Assembly: GCA_028275295.1 (NCBI GenBank)
Contig: JAPWUY010000171.1
Location: 1 to 5,303 of the forward strand
DNA length: 5,303 nt
Reading direction: 5' to 3'
From: Thermodesulfobacteriota bacterium
Lineage (GTDB): Bacteria > Desulfobacterota > Desulfocorpusculales > Desulfocorpusculum
The number at the start of each line of letters is the position of its first letter. The stretch's first letter is position 1. The notes beneath the pieces were generated by a model that worked only from the letters and a program-made list of their open reading frames with translations, did no database searches and had not been told where the DNA came from. Positions 1 through 5,303 of the stretch are shown here, piece by piece. The position numbers and the translations under genes were made by a program.

Positions 1-566
1 CACAGGAACATCCCCAAACTCAAAACAAGCTCCACGGTGAGATTGGGAAAGCCCTGTATGCCGCTCAATCCCTCTGTACCCCCCAAGATCTTTGTTGCCT
101 CTATGATCCTCACTAGCATCAGCGGGATAACGAGGGTCACCATGGAGAAGTAAATCCCCCTGAGTCTCAAAACCGGGGCCAAGATGGCCGAGCATAGAAC
201 TCCTCCCAAAAGGCCGCTTGTCCATATGGTGCACCACCATGGAAGGCCCAACTTGTGATTGAGAGACCCCGCTATATAGGCCCCCACCCCGAAAAACAGG
301 GCCTGCCCGAGGGAGACGAGGCCCGTGCACACCAAGAGATCCCAGCTCATTGCCAGGATTCCGAAAATGGCGGTTGTGACCAAGACCTTTTTCCAGTAAA
401 CGGGGAGGAACAATGCGAGAAAAAGGAGGGCCATGAGGGGCAGAACCCTGGGTGCCAAGAGGTAGGAGATCTCCTTCCACGAGCTCAGGGCGAAGATGTC
501 CTCGGACCTCGCCTTTATGCCCCTATCGAGCCTCTCTTTTCTCAGCCTTTTCTCTTTATTGGGCAT
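1..566 (-). CDS. livM: LivM-type ABC transporter permease (3' end beyond the window's left edge)
   Basis: This is the second membrane permease of a branched-chain-amino-acid-type (HAAT) ABC importer. It would pair with the LivH-type protein to form the inner-membrane channel. About 188 residues are visible; the rest lies beyond base 1 (family members are usually about 300 or more). Family signatures are clear: GLVSLGQALFFGVGAY at residues 82-97 (the LivM G-x-x-SLG-x-A-x-FFG-x-GAY block), LRLRGIYFSMVTL at 133-145, and GGTEGLSGI at 162-170. Hydrophobic segments lie at about 41-57, 61-79, 87-103, 113-131 and 140-155. The first about 38 residues are strongly charged (MPNKEKRLRKERLDRG...) and form a cytoplasmic extension longer than in many LivM proteins. 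The start is well fixed: the ATG at 566 is the first in frame after the livH TGA, which lies in the same frame 15 bases upstream. The ribosome binding site is weak (TGAGG about 13 bases upstream, overlapping the livH stop), suggesting translational coupling. The family call is firm; the substrate is unknown. Confidence 0.93.
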   Translation of the reverse strand, partial: MPNKEKRLRKERLDRGIKARSEDIFALSSWKEISYLLAPRVLPLMALLFLALFLPVYWKKVLVTTAIFGILAMSWDLLVCTGLVSLGQALFFGVGAYIAGSLNHKLGLPWWCTIWTSGLLGGVLCSAILAPVLRLRGIYFSMVTLVIPLMLVRIIEATKILGGTEGLSGIQGFPNLTVELVLSLGMFL

Positions 567-581
567 GGAAATTCTTGGGCC

Positions 582-1454
582 TCAGATGCGCTCCTCTAGC
601 TCTTTCTGTTTTCCGAGCAATCCCGATGGCCTTGCAGCCAAGATCACCAAGATGGCGACGAGATTCACTATCATCATCCAGTGGGAACCCATGAACATGG
701 ATGCCATGGACTGGGCCATCCCCAGGATGAAGCTCGCGACCACCATTCCCACAGCACTTCCCAGTCCTCCCACTATGCACACTGCCAGTGCTTCCAAGAG
801 CACGTCGTAACCAGCATCCACTGATATGGTCCCCAGGGGTAGAATCACCACAGCGGCCAACGCACAAAGGCCCCCACCCAGGCCCATGGCCAGCATTGCC
901 ACCTTGTCAGTGTCTATTCCCAGGCACAAGGCCGTGTATTCGTCCTGGGCCATGCCCCTGAATGCAAGCCCCACTGGACTGTACCTGGTGAAGACCCAGA
1001 GAAAGGCTGTGAGGAGGATACCGCACACTATTATGAACGCCCTCTGGAGGTCCAGGAAGAATGGTCCCACCTGTATGGAGCCATCCACCAATACTGGCAG
1101 GGTGTACTCGAACCCTATGAGCCCCATGAACCTGAACAGCTCCAAGGCCGCAAGTCCGATCCCGAAAGTCGCTATCACCTCTGAGATCACAAGTCCCCGG
1201 AGCCGCACCAGAACTAGCCGGTACATGATGGCGCCCGTGAGGCCCGTGAGGAAGACCATCATGGGGATCGAGAGGAAAAGGGGTGCCCCCAGTTTCTGGA
1301 ACAACATCCACGTCCCATAGCCCGCGAAAACATACATGGCCCCGTAAGAGAAGTTGGCTATCCCGCTTATCCCGAATGTCAAGTTGAACCCCAGGGCCAT
1401 GAGGGCGAGGGCAATGGAGTTCACGACGCCATAGAGAAGGGCACCCCATATCAT
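582..1454 (-). CDS. livH: LivH-type ABC transporter permease
   Basis: A 290-residue integral membrane protein, the usual length for LivH, the first permease of HAAT-family importers. It would dimerise with LivM in the inner membrane, receive solute from the periplasmic binding protein and couple to LivG/LivF ATPases. The N-terminal block GFNLTFGISGIANFSYGAMYVFAGY (residues 22-46, here in two parts: GFNLTFGISGIANF then SYGAMYVFAGY) matches the LivH G-x-x-x-x-x-G-x-x-x-x-NFAHG-E pattern, with NFSYGA replacing NFAHGE. The cytoplasmic coupling loop is at about 157-184 (RYSPVGLAFRGMAQDEY, then LGIDTDK), corresponding to the family's R-A-x-AQD...LGI motif. Glycine-rich helices AMGLGGGLCALAAV and CIVGGLGSAVG follow, as expected. 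About eight hydrophobic segments are visible. The gene starts 25 bases after the stop of the binding-protein gene, with AGGGGG at 1466-1471 as a spaced ribosome binding site, and ends 15 bases before livM, so all three are probably one operon. Intact; nothing missing. Amino-acid specificity cannot be decided from permeases. Confidence 0.95.
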   Translation of the reverse strand: MIWGALLYGVVNSIALALMALGFNLTFGISGIANFSYGAMYVFAGYGTWMLFQKLGAPLFLSIPMMVFLTGLTGAIMYRLVLVRLRGLVISEVIATFGIGLAALELFRFMGLIGFEYTLPVLVDGSIQVGPFFLDLQRAFIIVCGILLTAFLWVFTRYSPVGLAFRGMAQDEYTALCLGIDTDKVAMLAMGLGGGLCALAAVVILPLGTISVDAGYDVLLEALAVCIVGGLGSAVGMVVASFILGMAQSMASMFMGSHWMMIVNLVAILVILAARPSGLLGKQKELEERI

Positions 1455-1464
1455 TTCCCTTTCT

Positions 1465-1478
1465 ACCCCCTAGCGGGT
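1465..1478 (-). other. Small hairpin covering the livH ribosome binding site
   Basis: In the 25-base gap between the binding-protein stop and livH, ACCC (1465-1468) can pair with GGGT (1475-1478) around a 6-base loop. In the mRNA this would involve the AGGGGG that is the best ribosome binding site for livH. Only four base pairs are present, so the structure is marginal and could be chance. If real it would lower permease translation relative to the binding protein, a common need in ABC importers. Confidence 0.25.
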
Positions 1479-1479
1479 T

Positions 1480-2754
1480 TCACTTGGCCGGCTTTATCCA
1501 GTCGGGGAGTCTGACCTTGTCCTCGGCCACTGTCTCGGGGAAGACGACGGTCCTCTTTCCCCCTTCTCTCCACTGGACGACACACCCCAGGGCCGTCTCC
1601 GCTGGATCGTTGCCAAATATTGCTTGGTGGCCTTCATCGAAACGTATGCGGCCAATGGCGCCTGATCTGTCAGACTTTTTCAGGGCCTCCACTATGGCAT
1701 CTGGATCCAGCTTTCCCGCCTTCTCTATTGCCTGGGCCAGCAAGAAGACCGAGTCATAAGATGGAGCGGGCCCGTGTCCCGATTGAACCTCCTTTCCCCA
1801 TCTCTTGGAGTAGGATTGGTAGAATTCCACCGAGGCCGGCACCTTGGGGACAGGGATATTGCCTATCTCGAATATGGCATTGAGAGCCCCACCGATCTTG
1901 CCCTCGAACGCCTTCCAGGCCTCGGATCCAGCCATCGGGGATATGAAGCCTGCAAGGAGGGCGGGTATCTTCATGGTGTTCCACTGCTTCACCAGGATGC
2001 CGCTTTGGGGCATATCGAATATGGGCATGATCAACTGGGCCCCCGAGGTCCTCGCCTTTATGAGCCCGGCTGAGAAATCGGATGCGCCAGTGGGATATGC
2101 CTCTATGCCCAATATCTCCCATCCTGCCCCCTTGAGCACTTCAGCAACCTTCTCCGCAGTGCCCTTTGCCCAGAGGACATCCTGGTGCATGAGGAAGAGC
2201 TTCTTGAACCCGAATTCCTTTTCCAGGTGCTTCATCATGCCCACTAGGTATCCCACCAGGTACTTGGCATTGAGACATGTCCTGAAGATGTATTTGTACT
2301 TTTCCGGCTCGCTTTTGACCTTCTCCTCCGAGGCAGGGGTCATGGCTATTGTGCCAAGGAGGGGGACCCTGTGCTTGGACAACATGTCCATCCCCGCAAG
2401 GAGCGCCTCCGATCTGAAAGGGCCCACGACCATTGCCTGCACCTTCTTCTCGAGGATCAATTTTTCCATCCCCAAAAGGGCCTCTGGCACAGGGACACCA
2501 GGGGCCGCATCCCTTATGTCTATGGACTCCAATTGGATCTTCCTCTTGACACCCCCTACCTCTACCCCTCCCTTGGCGTTTATCTCCTCTACGGCCAATG
2601 TGGCCGCCTTGAGCCCCTCGTCTCCCTCAAGAAAGCCAAGGGAAGTGGCGACCCCTAAGACAATGGGCTCGGATTGGCAAAACCCCAAGTGTGGATAAAG
2701 GAAGATCGCCCCTAGAAACCCCAAAGCCGCAAGCACAAAACCCCTTCTTTTCAT
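1480..2754 (-). CDS. Periplasmic solute-binding protein of a branched-chain-amino-acid-type ABC importer (Peripla_BP_6, LivJ/LivK-like)
   Basis: A 424-residue exported binding protein that would capture the solute and deliver it to the LivH/LivM permease encoded directly downstream. The N-terminus is a signal peptide: MKRR, a hydrophobic core at residues 6-20, then HLGFC-QSEP. The mature part starts with the family pattern: a beta strand IVLGVATSLGF (31-41), AVEEINAKGGVEVGGVKRKI (54-73, matching the A-x-EEIN-A-x-GG-x-x-G-x-x-x-x segment), and GPFRSE (111-116), followed by PLLGTIAMTPASEE (131-144). The C-terminal lobe contains YDSVFLLAQAIEKAG and a late GRIRFDEGHQAIFGND stretch typical of type I binding folds. 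The start ATG is supported by a strong AGGAGG 8 bases upstream. C26 might suggest a lipoprotein, but the box is L-G-F-C with Phe at -1, so signal peptidase I cleavage near residue 26 is as likely. It is first in a divergently controlled operon with livH and livM. Ligand unknown: the canonical LivJ SPAST-type alpha-amino contact is not clearly present. Confidence 0.92.
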   Translation of the reverse strand: MKRRGFVLAALGFLGAIFLYPHLGFCQSEPIVLGVATSLGFLEGDEGLKAATLAVEEINAKGGVEVGGVKRKIQLESIDIRDAAPGVPVPEALLGMEKLILEKKVQAMVVGPFRSEALLAGMDMLSKHRVPLLGTIAMTPASEEKVKSEPEKYKYIFRTCLNAKYLVGYLVGMMKHLEKEFGFKKLFLMHQDVLWAKGTAEKVAEVLKGAGWEILGIEAYPTGASDFSAGLIKARTSGAQLIMPIFDMPQSGILVKQWNTMKIPALLAGFISPMAGSEAWKAFEGKIGGALNAIFEIGNIPVPKVPASVEFYQSYSKRWGKEVQSGHGPAPSYDSVFLLAQAIEKAGKLDPDAIVEALKKSDRSGAIGRIRFDEGHQAIFGNDPAETALGCVVQWREGGKRTVVFPETVAEDKVRLPDWIKPAK

Positions 2755-2762
2755 GGCCTTTC

Positions 2763-2768
2763 CCTCCT
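2763..2768 (-). promoter_or_regulatory. Strong Shine-Dalgarno for the binding-protein gene
   Basis: The minus strand reads AGGAGG with an 8-base spacer to the ATG at 2754. This perfect core fixes the start of the binding-protein gene and contrasts with the weak sites before livH and livM, which fits higher expression of the binding protein. Confidence 0.85.
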
Positions 2769-2784
2769 CATCCTGGATTCGACA

Positions 2785-2813
2785 AGGCCAACCCCCTTTT
2801 GGGGCTTTGGCCT
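2785..2813 (-). other. Leader hairpin upstream of the binding-protein gene
   Basis: AGGCCAA (2785-2791) pairs perfectly with TTGGCCT (2807-2813). Inside it CCCC (2793-2796) pairs with GGGG (2801-2804) around a TTTT loop, leaving a small internal bulge (2792 against 2805-2806). The stem ends 16 bases before the AGGAGG of the binding-protein gene on the mRNA. No U-run follows on either strand, so it is not an intrinsic terminator. It may stabilise the mRNA 5' end or act in translational control; the role is inferred only from position. Confidence 0.5.
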
Positions 2814-2939
2814 GGAAATGAAGGATGGTCTCACACCTCTTTCTCAGGACCGGAAGCGAAACCTACCTCCTGAAGATAAAGCCCCCCTTTCTCACGGGCC
2901 ACAAAGGGCTCGAAGTCACCACTTTCCAAGGACTGGCCC

Positions 2940-2969
2940 AATTTACTCAAAGAGCTCCTTGTGTGTCAA
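2940..2969 (-). promoter_or_regulatory. Predicted sigma70-type promoter for the importer operon
   Basis: On the minus strand a perfect -35 box TTGACA (2964-2969) is followed after 18 bases by TAAATT (2940-2945; 4 of 6 matches to TATAAT). Transcription would begin near 2933, giving a leader of about 180 nt before the binding-protein ATG at 2754. The perfect -35 in a GC-rich context makes this the best leftward candidate; the -10 box is only fair. Confidence 0.5.
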
Positions 2970-2973
2970 GGAG
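2955..2973. promoter_or_regulatory. Inverted repeat overlapping the minus-strand -35 box (possible operator)
   Basis: CTCCTT (2955-2960) and AAGGAG (2968-2973) are perfect inverted copies separated by 7 bases. The right arm overlaps the -35 hexamer of the predicted importer promoter, a position where a repressor dimer could block RNA polymerase. Six-base arms are short, so chance cannot be excluded. Confidence 0.3.
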
Positions 2974-3023
2974 ATTCGGGAAATCTTTTCGCCCAAGGGG
3001 GAGGCCTCAGAAGACTCCCCAAA

Positions 3024-3043
3024 GAGAGCTCCATGGAGCTTTC
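3024..3043. promoter_or_regulatory. Palindrome between the divergent promoters (candidate operator)
   Basis: AGCTCCATGGAGCT at 3027-3040 is a perfect 14-bp palindrome. Two further pairs (G3024-C3043, A3025-T3042) extend it to 20 bases with a single mismatch (G3026/T3041). It lies about 30 bases upstream of the plus-strand -35 box and about 55 bases upstream of the minus-strand -35 box, so a bound dimeric regulator could influence either promoter. No regulator gene is in the window, and I do not recognise the site as belonging to a known family. Confidence 0.4.
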
Positions 3044-3073
3044 CTAGGGGACATCAGGGGGCAAATTTTTCGG

Positions 3074-3102
3074 TTGACCTGGGCCCTGGGAGTGACTATG
3101 GT
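3074..3102 (+). promoter_or_regulatory. Predicted sigma70-type promoter for the DksA-like/ftsH unit
   Basis: TTGACC (3074-3079; 5 of 6 matches) is followed after the ideal 17 bases by TATGGT (3097-3102; 4 of 6). An A/T-rich stretch (AAATTTTT, 3063-3070) lies directly upstream like an UP element. Transcription would begin near 3109, giving a leader of about 50 nt. No heat-shock sigma32-type motif was recognised despite the downstream ftsH. Confidence 0.55.
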
Positions 3103-3142
3103 AATCCTTGGCCTGGGGAAGTTTTCCAGGATCAAAGGACAA

Positions 3143-3148
3143 GAGGAG
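3143..3148 (+). promoter_or_regulatory. Shine-Dalgarno deciding the start of the DksA-like gene
   Basis: GAGGAG lies 10 bases before the ATG at 3159. This supports that ATG over the upstream in-frame TTG at 3108, which would add 17 residues with no family counterpart and would begin at or before the predicted transcription start. Confidence 0.7.
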
Positions 3149-3158
3149 TGGACCTTTC

Positions 3159-3578
3159 ATGGCTTCCAAGACCCCCCTTACCGAGGATCAGTTGGCCGAG
3201 ATCACCAACATACTCCTAGAGAGAAAGAGGGCCATAGAGGAGGAGCTCAGGAGAAACCTGAGCAGGGTTTTAGAAGAGGGAGGCGAGGATACCACTGTTG
3301 TGAATGTGGAGGAGGGAGGGGAGTCGAGGGTGGATGTGGGGAAGGAGATGGACTTCCAGGTCATGAGCATGAGGACCCAGGAGCTGCGTCAGATCAACGA
3401 GGCCCTCCTGCGCATAGAGATGAGGGAGTATGGGCTCTGCGAGGAGTGCGGAAGCCCCATTCGATTCGAGAGACTCAGGGTGATGCCCTTCGCACAGCTT
3501 TGCAGGTCTTGCCAAGAGGAGCTGGAGAAGGAGGAGAAGGAAAGACAGCTGGCACTGAGACCAGCCCCAAAGGAGTGA
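3159..3578 (+). CDS. DksA/TraR-family C4 zinc-finger protein (probable RNA polymerase-binding regulator)
   Basis: A 139-residue cytoplasmic protein of the DksA/TraR family. Such proteins enter the RNA polymerase secondary channel and adjust transcription under stress, often with ppGpp. The C-terminal zinc finger is complete: C94-x2-C97 and C115-x2-C118, within YGLCEECGSPIRFERL and LCRSCQEEL; the preceding ALLRIEMREYG and following P110 are family hallmarks. Two long charged helices (about 7-40 and 63-90) would form the coiled coil, joined by a turn rich in Gly and acidic residues (41-62, EEGGED...EEGGESRVDVGKEMD). E. coli DksA carries an acidic DxxDxA motif at the coiled-coil tip; no such motif is evident here, only D59 and D65 nearby, so the protein may be a DksA-like relative rather than a functional DksA. 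It is first in a probable operon with ftsH, 48 bases downstream. The family call is firm, the exact role is open. Confidence 0.9.
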   Translation: MASKTPLTEDQLAEITNILLERKRAIEEELRRNLSRVLEEGGEDTTVVNVEEGGESRVDVGKEMDFQVMSMRTQELRQINEALLRIEMREYGLCEECGSPIRFERLRVMPFAQLCRSCQEELEKEEKERQLALRPAPKE

Positions 3579-3614
3579 GGGAGCCTTCAGGGAAGGTTCT
3601 CAGATTCCCGAGCC

Positions 3615-3619
3615 AGGAG
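3615..3619 (+). promoter_or_regulatory. Shine-Dalgarno for ftsH
   Basis: AGGAG is placed 7 bases before the ATG at 3627, in the 48-base gap after the DksA-like stop. It fixes the ftsH start and so supports the unusual N-terminal extension of that protein. Confidence 0.8.
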
Positions 3620-3626
3620 AGAAAAG

Positions 3627-5303
3627 ATGCCGCAGGCGGTCAAGGATAAAGGCCCAAAGCCAGCTCCTCCGAGTTGGCTTCAAGATTTCCTGCCAGGCGA
3701 TGGTACGGGGAAGAAGAAGATCCCTCCCAAGACCCACTTCAGTTTGTGGTATTTCCTCATTGCCATATCATCTTTGATCCTCTTCCAAAACCTCTACATC
3801 GCCGGCCAGACGCAGACAATTCCCTACAGCCAGTTCAAAGCCCTTGTGGCCCAGGGGAGGGTCGAGCAAGTGGTCATAGAACCGGAGGTCATAACCGGCG
3901 TCCTGAAACCCGAAGGGACATCGGGGAAGGCAACCAGATTCAGGACCTTCAGGGTGGAGGACAAGGGTCTTGTCGAGGCGCTGGAACAGGGTGGGGTCAC
4001 CTATTCCGGCACTTACGAGAACAAGTTCTTGAGTGGCTTGCTGTCCTGGGTCGCCCCCATGTTGGTATTCTTCCTCATATGGTTCTACCTGGTGAGGAAG
4101 ATAGGGCCTGGCGGCGGGGTGATGTCCTTCGGAAAAAGCAGGGCCAGGATCTATGCGGAAGACGAGGTGAAGGTCACCTTCGATGACGTAGCGGGGATAG
4201 ACGAGGCCAAGGCGGAACTCGAGGAGATAGTGGAATTCCTGAGAAACCCGGAAAAGTACAGGCAGCTGGGAGGAAGGATCCCGAAAGGTGTTCTTCTTGT
4301 TGGGCCTCCTGGCACTGGGAAGACCCTCCTCGCCAGGGCTGTCGCTGGAGAGGCCAAGGTTCCATTTTTCAGCATGAGCGGTTCCGAATTTGTGGAGATG
4401 TTCGTGGGGGTGGGTGCAGCTAGGGTGAGAGACATGTTCCGCCAAGCACAGGAGCACGCCCCATGTATAGTCTTCATCGACGAGCTGGATGCCCTTGGAA
4501 AGGCCCGGGGCCTGAGCCCCCTTGGGGGACACGACGAGAGGGAGCAGACATTGAACCAGCTCCTCGTGGAGATGGACGGCTTTGATCCTGCCAAGGGTGT
4601 CATAATAATGGCAGCCACCAACAGACCCGAGATACTGGATCCAGCCCTCCTCAGGCCCGGTCGATTCGACAGACAGGTTCTCATAGACAGGCCCGATATA
4701 AAGGGCAGGGAGGCCATCCTCAAGGTGCATGTCAAGGGCGTCAAGCTCGCGAAGAACGTGAATCTCCATGAGATCGCCGCACGCACCCCTGGTTTTGTGG
4801 GGGCAGACCTGGCCAACCTGGTCAATGAGGCAGCTCTCAGGGCCGCCCGCAAGGGCAAGAAGGCTGTGGACATGGAGGACTTCGACGAGGCCATAGACAG
4901 GATAATAGGCGGCCTCGAGAAGAAGAACAGGGTCATGAATCAGAGGGAGAAGGAGATTGTCGCTTATCACGAGGCAGGGCATGCCCTTGTGGCAGAGGCG
5001 GTCCCCAATGCGGATCCTGTGAGAAAGATCTCCATAATCCCCCGAGGGATAGCCGCTCTCGGCTACACCCAGCAGTTGCCAACAGAAGACCGTTATCTCA
5101 TGACAAAATCCGAATTGGAGGACAGAATAGCCGTGCTTCTCGGAGGGAGAGTGGCCGAGGAGATAGTCTTTCAAGATGTGTCTACGGGTGCGCAGAATGA
5201 CCTACAGAGGGCCACGGACCTGGCCCGTTCCATGATCACGGAATACGGTATGAGCGAGAGGCTGGGGCCAGTCACCTTCCAGAAGGAGAGGAGGTCCATC
5301 TTC
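3627..5303 (+). CDS. ftsH: ATP-dependent zinc metalloprotease FtsH (3' end beyond the window's right edge)
   Basis: A membrane-anchored hexameric AAA+ protease that extracts and degrades misassembled membrane proteins and some short-lived regulators. The window holds 559 codons; family members have about 600-650, so only the end of the protease domain and tail is missing. Order: a cytoplasmic extension (1-37), transmembrane helix 1 (about 38-57), a periplasmic domain (about 58-137, starting [10 protein letters not shown]), helix 2 (about 138-156), then the AAA module with Walker A GPPGTGKT (226-233), pore loop FVGVGA (259-264), Walker [10 protein letters not shown] (D285, E286) and second region of homology [17 protein letters not shown] (332-348). 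The zinc site is HEAGH (448-452) with the third ligand D525 in AQNDLQRA. All catalytic residues are present. Start: ATG at 3627 with AGGAG 7 bases upstream. The KTHFSLWYF segment before helix 1 and LDALGKARG after Walker B mark a sub-type distinct from E. coli FtsH. Probably co-transcribed with the DksA-like gene. Confidence 0.97.
   Translation, partial: MPQAVKDKGPKPAPPSWLQDFLPGDGTGKKKIPPKTHFSLWYFLIAISSLILFQNLYIAGQTQTIPYSQFKALVAQGRVEQVVIEPEVITGVLKPEGTSGKATRFRTFRVEDKGLVEALEQGGVTYSGTYENKFLSGLLSWVAPMLVFFLIWFYLVRKIGPGGGVMSFGKSRARIYAEDEVKVTFDDVAGIDEAKAELEEIVEFLRNPEKYRQLGGRIPKGVLLVGPPGTGKTLLARAVAGEAKVPFFSMSGSEFVEMFVGVGAARVRDMFRQAQEHAPCIVFIDELDALGKARGLSPLGGHDEREQTLNQLLVEMDGFDPAKGVIIMAATNRPEILDPALLRPGRFDRQVLIDRPDIKGREAILKVHVKGVKLAKNVNLHEIAARTPGFVGADLANLVNEAALRAARKGKKAVDMEDFDEAIDRIIGGLEKKNRVMNQREKEIVAYHEAGHALVAEAVPNADPVRKISIIPRGIAALGYTQQLPTEDRYLMTKSELEDRIAVLLGGRVAEEIVFQDVSTGAQNDLQRATDLARSMITEYGMSERLGPVTFQKERRSIF

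Larger units (their letters stand above)
2755..3158. other. Divergent non-coding control region
   Basis: About 400 bases without a credible gene lie between the binding-protein gene (leftward) and the DksA-like gene (rightward). Open frames crossing it have no family resemblance and run out of frame through the DksA-like gene. What can be seen, from left to right, is: a ribosome binding site, a leader hairpin (2785-2813), a weaker possible stem CCCTTT/AAAGGG (2885-2890 with 2903-2908), a minus-strand promoter (2940-2969) with an inverted repeat on its -35 box, a 14-bp palindrome (3027-3040), a plus-strand promoter (3074-3102) and the ribosome binding site of the DksA-like gene. No intrinsic terminator or known riboswitch was recognised. 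Confidence 0.7.

Noticed and set aside
1844..2698. A 284-codon plus-strand open frame opposite the binding-protein gene
   Set aside because: It is antisense to a gene with a signal peptide, a strong ribosome binding site and clear family blocks; it has low-complexity Ser/Pro/Ala composition and no start signal.
2751..2771. A 6-codon minus-strand upstream frame (MRRERP) whose TGA overlaps the binding-protein ATG as ATGA
   Set aside because: It lacks its own ribosome binding site and its two AGG codons are simply the Shine-Dalgarno of the next gene, so it is most likely a coincidence.
2785..2813. Leader hairpin considered as an intrinsic terminator
   Set aside because: Neither strand has a T-rich tract after the stem, and no upstream gene on either strand would need termination there.
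3581..3601. Imperfect hairpin in the gap between the DksA-like gene and ftsH (CCTTC/GAAGG with GAG/CTC and a TT bulge)
   Set aside because: The stem is short, the loop has only three bases, and no T-run follows, so it is not a convincing terminator or processing site.
2825..3649. A 274-codon plus-strand open frame running from the non-coding region through the DksA-like gene
   Set aside because: In its second half it is the out-of-frame shadow of the zinc-finger gene (Gly/Arg-rich nonsense), and its start has no ribosome binding site.
3768..5174. A 468-codon open frame on the minus strand opposite ftsH
   Set aside because: It lies fully antisense to an unmistakable ftsH with every catalytic motif, has no recognisable family pattern, and is explained by the scarcity of stop codons in GC-rich coding DNA.

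Overview
The window looks like a chromosomal stretch from a GC-rich Gram-negative bacterium. Arginine is written mostly AGG/AGA and isoleucine is very often ATA, an unusual pairing for a GC-rich genome. That codon style, together with the FtsH sub-type and the DksA-like protein, reminds me of Desulfobacterota (former Deltaproteobacteria, such as Syntrophobacter relatives) or a similar deep-branching, possibly thermophilic lineage. This assignment is from memory of the families and is weak. No rRNA, tRNA, CRISPR, insertion sequence or phage feature was seen.

Layout: two divergent transcription units are separated by a non-coding stretch of about 400 bases (2755-3158). The leftward unit (minus strand, 2754 to beyond base 1) encodes a branched-chain-amino-acid-type (HAAT family) ABC importer in the order periplasmic binding protein (2754-1480), LivH-type permease (1454-582), LivM-type permease (566 to beyond the left edge). 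The ATPases LivG and LivF would be expected just outside the window but are not seen. The rightward unit (plus strand) encodes a 139-residue DksA/TraR-type C4 zinc-finger protein (3159-3578) and, 48 bases later, the membrane AAA+ zinc protease FtsH (3627 to beyond the right edge; 559 codons visible).

The divergent region holds two reasonable sigma70-type promoters facing outward: TTGACA-18-TAAATT on the minus strand (2940-2969) and TTGACC-17-TATGGT on the plus strand (3074-3102). Between them lies a 14-bp perfect palindrome (3027-3040), and a small inverted repeat overlaps the minus -35 box. The predicted leader of the importer mRNA is long (about 180 nt) and carries a clear hairpin just upstream of the ribosome binding site.

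Functionally, the left unit takes up an amino acid or other small carboxylate-like solute whose identity cannot be read from the sequence. The right unit couples a probable RNA-polymerase-binding stress regulator with membrane protein quality control. All genes look intact apart from the two cut by the window edges. I see no previously undescribed system here; the most worthwhile points are the control region, the divergent DksA-like tip, and the FtsH sub-type.
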